From Martelella lutilitoris (GTDB lineage Bacteria; Pseudomonadota; Alphaproteobacteria; Rhizobiales; Rhizobiaceae), in contig NZ_VCLB01000004.1 of assembly GCF_005924265.1 (NCBI RefSeq), forward strand, positions 186,001-250,000: a DNA stretch of 64,000 nucleotides, read 5' to 3'. The notes under the pieces are model-generated. The model was given only the letters and a program-made list of their open reading frames with translations. It did no database searches and was not told the origin of the DNA. This document shows positions 54,377 to 62,522 of this stretch, one piece after another; the stretch's first letter is position 1, and the number at the start of each line of letters is the position of its first letter. The position numbers and the translations under genes were made by a program.

Positions 54377-54439
54377 CCCGGTATGGAAGGGTCGGGCCGA
54401 ACCGAAGGCATCGCCTTCCTCCCGGCCTGGCATACCGGG
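54377..54439 (-). repeat. Inverted repeat in the MFS leader
   Basis: CCCGGTATG (54377-54385) pairs with CATACCGGG (54431-54439), and internal GGAAGG with CCTTCC extends the fold. It ends nine bases before the MFS start codon on the minus strand. It could fold over the ribosome binding site or be a palindromic repeat. Confidence 0.5.
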
Positions 54440-54512
54440 GCCCGCCGCCGGAAGGGCGGTAAGCTGAACAGGCGTCAGGTTAACGGGGCTTGACGCAGAG
54501 GTAAAGCGGCTG

Positions 54513-55979
54513 TCACTGCGCGCCGCCGTCCTCGGGCGGGTGCGGCGCGGACTTTTTCCCGCTGGCGGGTTCCGCCTTTGCCGCTGCCGCCTGCTTTTCC
54601 CGCGCCTTCTCCGCCTTGCGCTCGGCCTTCCTCAGGCGGCGCTCGCGCCGCGCATGGCTGAGCGCGACAAGCCTTGCCCTCGCACCCGCAGCCATCCGGC
54701 CGACGAAGATGCGGCCGCGATCGACCTCCCGCAGCTCCTGGGCATAGGCAACGGCAAGGGCGTTGCGATAGCTCTGCAGCCCCTCGCTGAAACTCGCCTC
54801 GAGCCGCCGCATCACCGAGACCCAGACAGGCGAGACCAGAAGCGAAATCGCCGTCATGGCGATGACCAGGCGGTAGAGGTCCTCGCCGAGCGCGCCGGCG
54901 GCAAGGCCGGCCGCGGCCAGCACAAAGGAAAATTCGCCGACCTGGGCCATGGAGAGCCCTGCGACAAGCGCCGTCTGGGCAGAGGAGCCGGTCCAGCGCA
55001 GCAACATCACGTTGAGCACGGATTTGGCGGCGACCACGCCGACGGCGGCCAGGAGCACGGTCAGAAGATTGTTCCAGATGAAGCCGAGATCGATCAGAAG
55101 GCCGATGGAGAGGAAGAAGATCACCAGAAGCACGCTCTGGATCGGCTCGACGACCGGAATGACGCGGCTTCGAAGCGTGGAATTGCCGACGCAAATGCCG
55201 GCAAGAAAGGCGCCATAGGCAGGCGAGAGCCCGGCCACGCCCGAAAGGGCCGCCGCCGAAAAGCAAAGCGCCAGCGCGCCGAGCGCCAGAAGCTCGACCT
55301 TGTCCTCCACCTTTTCCGCATAGGGGATCTTGAGTTTGCCATACCGGCCGAAATACCAGAGCAGGCCCGCCATGATGCCGACCGCGACAACCACGCGGAT
55401 CGCCGTCGACGTCACGTCGAAGCCCTCGCCGCCAAAGCTGGAGACGAAGATCAGCATCGGCACCACGGCGATGTCCTGGGCAATCAGCACGCCGACGGCG
55501 ATCCTGCCCGCATCGCCGCGCAGGACCCCCATCTCGTCCAGCATCTTCATCGCCACCACGGTCGACGACATGGCGATGACGAAGCTGAGGATCACGATTT
55601 CCCGCGTGGTCGCCTCAAGCAGAAAGCCGATGACGAGCGCCAGGACCGCAGCGCTCGCCAGCTGACCGGCCACCACCAGCAGTGCCTGACGAAGCGATAC
55701 GACAAAGGCCTTGATCGACAGCTCCATGCCGATGAAGAACAAAAGAACGACCACGCCCATCTCGCCCAGGAAGGCAACGCTGTCGCTGTTGGCGATCAAC
55801 CCTATCCCCGTCGGGCCAAGGAGAATGCCGGCGAGAATGAAGCCGACGAGCGGGGGCTGGCGCAGCCACAGGAAGCCGAGACCTGCAAGTGCCGCGACCG
55901 CGATGACAAGCGCAACGGCGGCGAAACTGCCGCCATGGGATGCGCCGTGGGTTACCGCCTCGTGTACGACCTGTTCCAT
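54513..55979 (-). CDS. CPA2 family cation:proton antiporter (Kef type)
   Basis: This 488-residue protein has about 12 spans and a monovalent cation:proton antiporter (CPA2) pattern. The N-terminal GFLWLRQPPLVGFILAGILL and LLFFIGMELSIKAFVVSLRQ segments and the central GVLIAQDIAVVPMLIFVSSF with the conserved QD are visible. The KTN/NAD-binding domain of KefB/C is absent; a basic helical tail of about 90 residues replaces it. It likely exchanges Na+ or K+ for protons; the ion is not certain. Confidence 0.85.
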   Translation of the reverse strand: MEQVVHEAVTHGASHGGSFAAVALVIAVAALAGLGFLWLRQPPLVGFILAGILLGPTGIGLIANSDSVAFLGEMGVVVLLFFIGMELSIKAFVVSLRQALLVVAGQLASAAVLALVIGFLLEATTREIVILSFVIAMSSTVVAMKMLDEMGVLRGDAGRIAVGVLIAQDIAVVPMLIFVSSFGGEGFDVTSTAIRVVVAVGIMAGLLWYFGRYGKLKIPYAEKVEDKVELLALGALALCFSAAALSGVAGLSPAYGAFLAGICVGNSTLRSRVIPVVEPIQSVLLVIFFLSIGLLIDLGFIWNNLLTVLLAAVGVVAAKSVLNVMLLRWTGSSAQTALVAGLSMAQVGEFSFVLAAAGLAAGALGEDLYRLVIAMTAISLLVSPVWVSVMRRLEASFSEGLQSYRNALAVAYAQELREVDRGRIFVGRMAAGARARLVALSHARRERRLRKAERKAEKAREKQAAAAKAEPASGKKSAPHPPEDGGAQ

Positions 55980-56224
55980 CTCCGACCTCTGCCTTGGGCC
56001 CTAGGGCCGTGCTCTTATCCACAGAATAGGAAAAATTGCACAAAATGCTCAAGCAATCCCTACCCGCAAATGCTCAAGAAGACCGGAAACCCAGCCTCCG
56101 AAGAAAATTCCGGCGCTTGACGTTGCGCATTTCAACTGCCGGAAATCACTGTCAGTCTGGGAAAACCGGGGCGATGGGCCCGGTCGAAGGGAGGACGCTC
56201 TCGCAGCGCAGCAACGAATTCGCT

Positions 56225-56252
56225 TTGCCAACCGCGAAAACAGTCATATATT
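56225..56252 (+). promoter_or_regulatory. Sigma-70 type promoter for the 25-residue protein
   Basis: TTGCCA (56225-56230) and TATATT (56247-56252) are 16 bp apart and lie 26 bases before the start codon of the micro-gene. The position and spacing suit a housekeeping promoter. Confidence 0.6.
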
Positions 56253-56277
56253 CGTAACCATAAATGGAGGAGACAAA

Positions 56278-56355
56278 ATGAGTTTATCACGGTCCCTGCA
56301 TACGATCCTGATCGGAGCCGCATTCGTTTTCGTAACGGCGATGCTCTTCATATAG
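56278..56355 (+). CDS. 25-residue membrane micro-protein
   Basis: The frame reads MSLSRSLHTILIGAAF then VFVTAMLFI. It is a single hydrophobic span with a short basic N-terminus. A near-perfect GGAGGAGA ribosome binding site lies five bases before the ATG, and a promoter lies upstream at 56225-56252. It is too short to be recognised by length alone. I cannot name a function; such proteins often stabilise partners in the membrane. Confidence 0.7.
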   Translation: MSLSRSLHTILIGAAFVFVTAMLFI

Positions 56356-56556
56356 TAAGGATCTGGCGCTCAGGCGCTTTCCCTGCCAAGGTCGCGCCGG
56401 TCGGAACCGGCCGCCATAGTTTTGCGTTGATATGGTCCTATATGCTGTATGCGCGCGATCGGTTCGCCACGACGGAAACTGGCTTGCGCATCCGGTTTGC
56501 TGCGCCGTCTGCCTTCGGGATGACGGTTAAGGACCTTTACTGGCACGGAGAAAACC

Positions 56557-56868
56557 ATGTTTGAACACAAGACGTCCTCGAGCGACCTGCTTGATCGCCT
56601 GCGCTTTTCACAGAAAACGCCGGTGGAACGCGCCGGTTCGATGGTGCGCGGCGAGGTGGACGCGCTCGGCCGCACGGCGCGCGAACATCCCGCGGCAAGC
56701 GGCTCCGCGCTGGCCCTGGTCGGGCTTGTCGCCTTCGGCCTCGGCTTTCTTGCCGGCAGTGCCGGCAGCGAGGCCTCGGTTCCCCGCAAACGCCTGTTCA
56801 GGTCCAAACGCCGCCCCGGCAAGCCGCTCTACAACGGCCGCAATTCCTTCTTCTCCGGCCGCCGCTGA
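56557..56868 (+). CDS. Small hypothetical single-span protein
   Basis: This 103-residue protein has a charged N-terminal half and one Gly/Ala-rich span at about residues 45-70 (ALALVGLVAFGLGFLAGSAG). The C-terminus is very basic (RKRLFRSKRRPG). The ATG has a GGAG upstream. The layout resembles DUF883/YqjD-type ribosome-associated membrane proteins, but the match is weak. Function unknown. Confidence 0.65.
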   Translation: MFEHKTSSSDLLDRLRFSQKTPVERAGSMVRGEVDALGRTAREHPAASGSALALVGLVAFGLGFLAGSAGSEASVPRKRLFRSKRRPGKPLYNGRNSFFSGRR

Positions 56869-56922
56869 AGCGGAGCGGCGAAGCCGGACGGAAGTCGTCA
56901 GGTCAGACACAGGATCGGCGCA

Positions 56923-57654
56923 TCAGCGCCAGTGCTCGTCGATCCACGCTGTGGGGCGGGCATATTTGTAGATGCGCTTCCACCGTTCTTCCAGCGGCCA
57001 TTTGCCGATCGCCGCTTCATCGGGATCCGGCTTGCCGGTGAAGGCGACGATCTTCGTGCCCTCCGGCAAGGGGGGCGCGCGAAAGAAATTCAGCGGCCAG
57101 GTCGGCACCAGCGTGTGCTTGAAACTCACACACCATTCGCGCGGCCAGAACACCATCTTGTCGACCACGTCTGAAATATAGACCTGTTCGATCCCGTATT
57201 TCCTGCGGATCTCGCCGCCATTCATCTCGAAATCCTCGAAGATGTGGGTGTTTTTTCCAACATGCCAGCGGAACACCGAGGTATTGCCGATACCCTGGCC
57301 CATCTGCGTCCAGTTTTCGCAGGCGCAGAACGTTCCCGGCTTGAAGTCGAACATGGCGTCGAGTCCGCCGGTGATGACGATATCGAGGTCGAGAAACAGA
57401 ACATCGCCTGAAAGGTCCGCAAGCGGCGCCTGCCAAAGCGAGAGTTTGCGCCACGGCGTATAGGCAATGTCATCGGCGATGCGGATATCGGGCAAGGGAA
57501 ATGTCACGATATCGGCGTCTACGCCCTCGGCATCATCGGTGAAGCAGACAAGCCGCGTCGGCCGTTTCGTATGCCGCTTGATCATCGACCAGAGCCGGTT
57601 GACGTAAAGCGCGGGATATCGCGTTCCCCATTTCATGCATACAACGGTCTGCAA
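56923..57654 (-). CDS. Glycosyltransferase-like protein
   Basis: This 243-residue protein has a DxD-type metal motif (GDVLFLDLDIVITGGLDAMF) near residues 83-103 with RLVCFTDDAEGVDADIV before it, a pattern of GT-A-fold glycosyltransferases. It also carries a conserved aromatic C-terminal region (WPLNFFRAPPLPEGTKIVAF). It lacks spans, so it is cytosolic. The substrate is not known; the neighbouring GT4 gene suggests a surface glycan role. Confidence 0.75.
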   Translation of the reverse strand: MQTVVCMKWGTRYPALYVNRLWSMIKRHTKRPTRLVCFTDDAEGVDADIVTFPLPDIRIADDIAYTPWRKLSLWQAPLADLSGDVLFLDLDIVITGGLDAMFDFKPGTFCACENWTQMGQGIGNTSVFRWHVGKNTHIFEDFEMNGGEIRRKYGIEQVYISDVVDKMVFWPREWCVSFKHTLVPTWPLNFFRAPPLPEGTKIVAFTGKPDPDEAAIGKWPLEERWKRIYKYARPTAWIDEHWR

Positions 57655-58018
57655 CGGGCATCATCCTGTCAATGTCGGCGGGATGCGATCCAATCGGCAG
57701 GCATGCCTGCCCGGGTTCGCCGACGCCGAAAATTGTCACGTCATTTTGGATTTCTGTATTTGAGCAAAGCCGGAGCAAAGGCAACCGCCGCGGCGCGCTC
57801 ACAATGTGGAAAACGACCGCTGGCCGGTCAGCCTGACAAACATCCTGTTGTGAAAAAAAGATTTTTTCGGTTACAAAATCAGCTTCGCGAACGAGCCGAT
57901 GCCCGCCGCAACCCGCGCGACGAGCGCGCGCCCGCAAAGTTACACCGACAAACCGCTCGACGTCCAGAGGAAGCCGGACCGTTCTTTCTCCGACACTGGC
58001 GAACCCGAAAGACCTTCG
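57655..58018. other. Intergenic stretch between divergent glycosyltransferase genes
   Basis: This 364-bp interval holds no convincing gene. A hairpin-like AAAAAAGATTTTTT lies at about 57855-57870. Promoters of both flanking genes must lie here. Confidence 0.4.
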
Positions 58019-59158
58019 ATGATGGACCGCCCGCCCCGCATCCTGCAGCTTCTTCCCTCCCTTGGCGACGGAGGCGTCGAACGCGGCACTGTCGAAATGG
58101 CGGCATACCTTGCCGAAAAGGGCATCGAGAACTGGGCGGCCTGCGACGGCGGACAGCTTCTGGCCTCACTTGAAGCAACGGGAACGCACCATATCAACAT
58201 GAAGGTCGGGCGCAAATCGCCCTTCGCGATCCGCGCCAATGCACGTCGCCTCGCACGACTGATCGATGAACATGAGATCGATATCGTTCACGCCCGCAGC
58301 CGCGCGCCGGCATGGGTCGGCTGGCTGGCTGCTGCGCGCGCCAAACGCAGGCCCCGCTTCATGACCACGTTTCACGGCGTCTACAGCCATGGCAACCGGT
58401 TCAAGCGCGCCTATGCCGGCGTGATGCTGAAGGGACCGCTGGTCGTTGCCAATTCAGCCTTCATCCGCGATCACATCATCAGCGTCTACGGCTATCCGGC
58501 GGAGCGGATCGTTCTCGCCCCCCGAGGCGTGGACACAGAAGTCTTCGATCCCGGCAAGGTGAGCGCGCATGCGATTGCCGAGACACGCGCGGAACTTGGC
58601 GTGGGCGATGGCCAGGCCCTGATCGCGATCGTCGGCCGCATCACGGACTGGAAGGGCCACCGCTACCTGGTCGAATCGCTTGCCTTTGCGGAGAACAAGG
58701 ATTTCCGCCTCGCGATCGTCGGCTCGGGCAGCGCCAGCGTGATCGGCGAACTGGAAACGCTCATCGCCGAACTGGAGCTCGGCGACCGTGTCACGATTGC
58801 CGGCAGCCGGCGCGACATTCCCGCCGTCATGGCGGCTGCGGACATCGCCGTCTCGGCCTCCATCCGCCCCGAGGCGTTCGGCCGGGTGGCGATCGAGGCC
58901 GAAGTGATGGGGACACCGGTGATCGCCACCAATCACGGCGGGAGCCTTGAAACGGTGATCGACGGCAAGACCGGCTATTTGGTGCCGCCGGCCAATCCGA
59001 AAGCCTTAGCCGATGCGATCGACACCGCGCTCTCCGATCCGCAAGCGCTGAAGGCAATGGGCCGCGCCGCCCGCGCTCACGTGCTGGCGAATTTCACCGT
59101 CGAGACCATGCTGGAAAAGGAATTCTCGGCCTATGAGCGGCTGATGTCGGAAGACTGA
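58019..59158 (+). CDS. GT4 family glycosyltransferase
   Basis: This 379-residue protein has the GT-B fold of family 4. The N-terminal ILQLLPSLGDGGVERGTVEM and the C-terminal nucleotide-sugar region with SIRPEAFGRVAIEAEVMGTP and IDGKTGYLVPPANPKALADA are typical. The GRITDWKGHRYLVESL segment begins the second domain. Targets are probably lipopolysaccharide or other surface sugars. I chose the first of two adjacent ATG codons (58019). Confidence 0.88.
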   Translation: MMDRPPRILQLLPSLGDGGVERGTVEMAAYLAEKGIENWAACDGGQLLASLEATGTHHINMKVGRKSPFAIRANARRLARLIDEHEIDIVHARSRAPAWVGWLAAARAKRRPRFMTTFHGVYSHGNRFKRAYAGVMLKGPLVVANSAFIRDHIISVYGYPAERIVLAPRGVDTEVFDPGKVSAHAIAETRAELGVGDGQALIAIVGRITDWKGHRYLVESLAFAENKDFRLAIVGSGSASVIGELETLIAELELGDRVTIAGSRRDIPAVMAAADIAVSASIRPEAFGRVAIEAEVMGTPVIATNHGGSLETVIDGKTGYLVPPANPKALADAIDTALSDPQALKAMGRAARAHVLANFTVETMLEKEFSAYERLMSED

Positions 59159-59166
59159 GCAGTGCT

Positions 59167-59631
59167 CTATAGCGCCACGAGGCCTTCCTTCTTCACCTGC
59201 CGGATGGTCAGCATGGTGCGCACCGTGTCGACATGCATGTTTGTGGTCAGGACCTCGATCACGAAATCCTGAAACTGCATCAGGTTCTCCGCGACACAGT
59301 GAAGCAGGAAGTCGGTCTCGCCCGAGGTCATCCACGCCTGGCGGACAATCGGCCAGTCATCGGTCGCCCTGGAGAACGCTTTCAGTTCGGCTTCGGACTG
59401 ATGCTTCAACCCCACCATGCAGAAGGCGACGAGATCGTAGCCGAGCCGCGGCGCGTTGAGCATGGCGTTATAGCCCTCGATAATGCCGGCCTCCTCGAGC
59501 CTGCGCACCCTTCTCAGACAGGGCGGCGCCGAGATGCCGACCCTTTCGGCGAGCTCGACATTGGTCATCCGACCGTCGCGCTGCAGTTCGCGCAGAATCT
59601 TCAGATCGACGGAATCGAGGTCGGCGCGCAT
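59167..59631 (-). CDS. Lrp/AsnC family transcriptional regulator
   Basis: This 154-residue protein has the N-terminal helix-turn-helix (LDSVDLKILRELQRDGRMTN, then VELAERVGISAPPCLRRVRR) and the C-terminal AsnC ligand domain. It is divergent from trxB and probably controls genes in response to an amino acid. The same order lrp/trxB/LysR occurs at the lsrB locus in rhizobia. Target genes cannot be read. Confidence 0.92.
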   Translation of the reverse strand: MRADLDSVDLKILRELQRDGRMTNVELAERVGISAPPCLRRVRRLEEAGIIEGYNAMLNAPRLGYDLVAFCMVGLKHQSEAELKAFSRATDDWPIVRQAWMTSGETDFLLHCVAENLMQFQDFVIEVLTTNMHVDTVRTMLTIRQVKKEGLVAL

Positions 59632-59839
59632 GGAGTTCTCCCGGGGCGGATCGGTGACGCGTTTGGCTTGGAGTGCGCAATAATGTTACAACACTCCGCA
59701 GGATTCTTTCAACTGACCGAAATGGTCTGTTGGTAGGACTTCCATGGCCTTGAAACTGACGCCCGTCCAGCCATAAATGAACCGACACGCAGAAATGACC
59801 CGGCGCGCCCGCTCAAGGGCCGCGCTGAAAGGATGTGAC

Positions 59840-60817
59840 ATGCCCGACCATCATACAAAGGTTCTGATCATCGGTTCCGGCCCGGCCGGCTATACCGCCG
59901 CGATCTACGCCGCGCGCGCGATGATGAAGCCGATCCTGATCGCCGGCCTCGAACAGGGTGGCCAGCTGACCATCACCACCGATGTCGAGAACTATCCGGG
60001 TTTCGCCGATCCCATCCAGGGCCCTTGGCTGATGGAGCAGATGCTGGCCCAGGCCGAGAACGTGGGCACCGAGATCGTCAATGACGTGGTCTCCAATCTC
60101 GACCTTTCGAAACGTCCCTTCACCGCCACGACCGACAGCGGCGAGGTCTTCACCGCCGACACTGTGATATTGGCGACCGGCGCGAAGGCCAAGTGGCTGG
60201 GGCTCGAGAGCGAGCAGACATTCAACGGCGGCGGCGTTTCCGCCTGCGCCACCTGCGACGGCTTCTTTTACCGGGGCAAGGATGTCGTGGTTGTCGGCGG
60301 CGGCAATTCGGCCGTCGAAGAGGCGCTTTACCTGGCCAACATCGCAAAAACCGTGACAGTGGTGCACCGGCGCGACGAGTTCCGCGCGGAAAAGATCCTG
60401 CAGCAGCGCCTCTTCGCGCTCGAAAACGTCAAGGTGATCTGGAACCACGCGGTCGAGGAGATTGTCGGCACGTCCGCGGTTCCGCCGCTTCCGCCTTCGG
60501 TCACCGGCGTCAGGCTGAAAGACGTGAAGAGCGGCGAGAAAACCACGGTCGATGCCGACGGCGTGTTCATCGCCATCGGCCACGCGCCGCAGGTCGACCT
60601 GATCCGCGATCAGCTCAGGCTGAAGCCGAACGGTTACCTCTGGACCGAGCCGGGCACGACCAAGACCAGCATCGAGGGCGTCTACGGCGCCGGCGATGTC
60701 GCCGACGACAATTACCGTCAGGCCGTGACAGCGGCCGGCATGGGATGCATGGCCGCCCTTGAGGCGGAGCGCTTCCTGACCGGACAAAAAACCGGTACAT
60801 TGGCGGCGGCGGAGTAG
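59840..60817 (+). CDS. trxB: Thioredoxin-disulfide reductase
   Basis: TrxB uses NADPH and FAD to reduce thioredoxin. The 325-residue protein has the N-terminal FAD motif LIIGSGPAGYTAAIYAARAM, the redox pair CATCDG (C136, C139) and the NADPH motif VVVVGGGNSAVEEALYLAN. I placed the start at ATG 59840 behind AAAGGA. It precedes the LysR gene by five bases, so the two are probably one transcript. Confidence 0.97.
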   Translation: MPDHHTKVLIIGSGPAGYTAAIYAARAMMKPILIAGLEQGGQLTITTDVENYPGFADPIQGPWLMEQMLAQAENVGTEIVNDVVSNLDLSKRPFTATTDSGEVFTADTVILATGAKAKWLGLESEQTFNGGGVSACATCDGFFYRGKDVVVVGGGNSAVEEALYLANIAKTVTVVHRRDEFRAEKILQQRLFALENVKVIWNHAVEEIVGTSAVPPLPPSVTGVRLKDVKSGEKTTVDADGVFIAIGHAPQVDLIRDQLRLKPNGYLWTEPGTTKTSIEGVYGAGDVADDNYRQAVTAAGMGCMAALEAERFLTGQKTGTLAAAE

Positions 60818-60822
60818 ATTTT

Positions 60823-61734
60823 ATGAAAAGCACGAGCATGCCTCTGGATTGGGACAAGCTGCGCATCTTCCATGCGGCAGCGGAGGCGGGCTCGTTCACC
60901 CATGCGGCCGACAAGCTGCACCTTTCCCAGTCGGCCATCAGCCGTCAGGTCTCGGCACTCGAACAGGATGTCGGCGTGAAGCTGTTCCACCGCCATGCGC
61001 GCGGCCTGATTCTGACCGAGCAGGGGGAACTTCTCTACCGCACCGCCCATGATGTTCTGCTGAAACTCGAGGGCGTGCGCTCGCGGCTGACGGAGACCAA
61101 GGAAAAGCCGTCCGGCAAGCTAAGGGTGACAACGACGGTGGGACTCGGTCAGGGTTGGCTTACTGACAAGGTCCAGGAATTCCTGCAGCTCTATCCCGAC
61201 ATGCAGATCCAGCTCATCCTCGACAATGAGGAACTGGATGTGAACATGCGCCATGCCGATTGCGCGATCCGCCTGCGCCAGCCGCAGCAGCCTGACCTGA
61301 TCCAGCGCAAGCTGTTTACCGTGCACATGCATGTCTACGCCTCGCCGTCCTATATCAACCGTCACGGCGAGCCGCAGTCGATCGAAGATCTCGACAACCA
61401 CCGCATCATCACATTCGGCGAGCCGGCGCCGGCCTATCTGCTTGACGTGAACTGGCTGGAAATCGCCGGCCGGTCGCCCGACAATCCGCGTCCGGCGCAT
61501 CTGCAGATCAATTCGCTGACCTCGATCAAACGCGCGGCGCTGCTCGGCATCGGCATCGTCATGTTGCCGGATTATATCGTCGGACGCGATCCGGGCCTGC
61601 TCCAGCTCGTCACCCATGCGGATGTACCGAGCTTCGACACCTATTTCTGCTATCCGGACGAAATGAAGAATTCGGCCAAGCTGAAGGTGTTCCGTGATTT
61701 CATCGTCGCCAAATCGCGCAACTGGAGCTTCTGA
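60823..61734 (+). CDS. lsrB: LysR family regulator, LsrB/VtlR type
   Basis: This 303-residue protein has an N-terminal helix-turn-helix (DKLRIFHAAAEAGSFTHAAD, then LHLSQSAISRQVSALEQDVG) and a C-terminal effector domain. Its position, after trxB and directly upstream of two AbcR-like sRNAs, is that of LsrB in Sinorhizobium and VtlR in Brucella, where it activates abcR transcription. The identification as LsrB rests on synteny and on the family motif. A near-perfect inverted repeat upstream of the first sRNA is a candidate site. Confidence 0.85.
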   Translation: MKSTSMPLDWDKLRIFHAAAEAGSFTHAADKLHLSQSAISRQVSALEQDVGVKLFHRHARGLILTEQGELLYRTAHDVLLKLEGVRSRLTETKEKPSGKLRVTTTVGLGQGWLTDKVQEFLQLYPDMQIQLILDNEELDVNMRHADCAIRLRQPQQPDLIQRKLFTVHMHVYASPSYINRHGEPQSIEDLDNHRIITFGEPAPAYLLDVNWLEIAGRSPDNPRPAHLQINSLTSIKRAALLGIGIVMLPDYIVGRDPGLLQLVTHADVPSFDTYFCYPDEMKNSAKLKVFRDFIVAKSRNWSF

Positions 61735-61931
61735 CGAAGCGTCTTTGCCCGGATATTTTTGTTTCCCCCTGCTTCGCGACACTCGAACTGCGCGCATTGC
61801 GCTGATCTTGTGCTGTCTCATCTCGAAGACAGTGGGCCGGCAGCCTCGATTTTCGACCAAAATCAGCCTTTATTTTAGGCATTTTCATATATTGCTTTTG
61901 ATTGGTCAATTTTGGCTGCAAATTTCGTTTC

Positions 61932-61950
61932 CTGCATGGCTGCCATGCAG
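61932..61950. promoter_or_regulatory. Candidate LsrB/VtlR binding site
   Basis: CTGCATGGC (61932-61940), a single T, and GCCATGCAG (61942-61950) form a perfect 9-bp inverted repeat. Its centre lies about 54 bp before the likely transcription start of the first sRNA, the usual LysR activator position. Confidence 0.55.
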
Positions 61951-61959
61951 AAAATCGCA

Positions 61960-61988
61960 TTGAAGAATGCCTAATTTAGGAGCATATC
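61960..61988 (+). promoter_or_regulatory. Promoter of the first AbcR-like sRNA
   Basis: TTGAAG (61960-61965) and CATATC (61983-61988) are separated by 17 bp. The next conserved RNA sequence begins at 61995. Confidence 0.7.
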
Positions 61989-61994
61989 GCTCGC

Positions 61995-62113
61995 AGCTGA
62001 TGCAGTTGGTGCCCAATTTCTCCCTGGTGCACCGCAGCAGCTGTTCCCCTCTGGAGGTTTTGAGAGACCTTCTAACTCAAAGGGCCCCGTTTTTTCGGTG
62101 GCCCTCTTTTTTT
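61995..62113 (+). ncRNA. abcR1: AbcR1-like (alpha-r15) trans-acting sRNA
   Basis: About 119 nt from the probable start at 61995 (AGCTGATGCA) to a rho-independent terminator (stem AGGGCC 62081-62086 with GGCCCT 62100-62105, T-run to 62113). A first hairpin, GGTGC 62008-62012 with GCACC 62029-62033, exposes TTTCTCCCT in its loop, a sequence able to pair with ribosome binding sites. A 28-nt block at 62034-62061 (starting GCAGCAGCTGTTCCCCTC) is identical to that in the second sRNA. Position beside lsrB matches the abcR locus. AbcR sRNAs with Hfq repress ABC transporter mRNAs. Confidence 0.88.
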
Positions 62114-62160
62114 GCCCGCGATTCCCTGTTCTTTTTTTTCGCATTTCACGATGAAAACTG

Positions 62161-62189
62161 TTGCAACGCGCACAAAAAAGAACCATATG
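62161..62189 (+). promoter_or_regulatory. Promoter of the second AbcR-like sRNA
   Basis: TTGCAA (62161-62166) and CATATG (62184-62189) are separated by 17 bp. The RNA sequence AGCTGATGCA starts at 62197, seven bases after the -10 box. Confidence 0.7.
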
Positions 62190-62196
62190 CTGAGTT

Positions 62197-62305
62197 AGCT
62201 GATGCATACGGCGACGACTCGTTGAGTCTCGCTGCAGCAGCTGTTCCCCTCTGGAGGTTTTACCTTCACACCTTACAAGGGCCCCGTTTGGAGGCCCTTT
62301 TTTTT
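62197..62305 (+). ncRNA. abcR2: AbcR2-like (alpha-r15) trans-acting sRNA
   Basis: About 109 nt with the same 5' motif (AGCTGATGCA) and the same 28-nt core at 62234-62261 as the first sRNA, exactly 200 bp away. It ends in a terminator (AAGGGCC 62277-62283 with GGCCCTT 62293-62299, then T-run). The first hairpin differs: GACTC 62216-62220 with GAGTC 62224-62228 and no CTCCCT loop, so its target set may differ from AbcR1. Own promoter at 62161-62189. Confidence 0.88.
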
Positions 62306-62522
62306 GCCTTGCGTCAGGTCGGGGGAACCGGAAGCGCTCTTCGGCAATTCAAGGCGTATACCCTTTCTTGTACTTTGTGTTTTAGAACGGCAGGACCTTT
62401 TCGACGTGACGAACGCGGAAAGGCTTCCGGAGACCATTTCGGGACGACTGGAAAATTGCGCATGTGTCCGGCGTAGGCTACACATGACAGAGCTTCGAGG
62501 GCCCGAGACGGAAAGGAATTGA

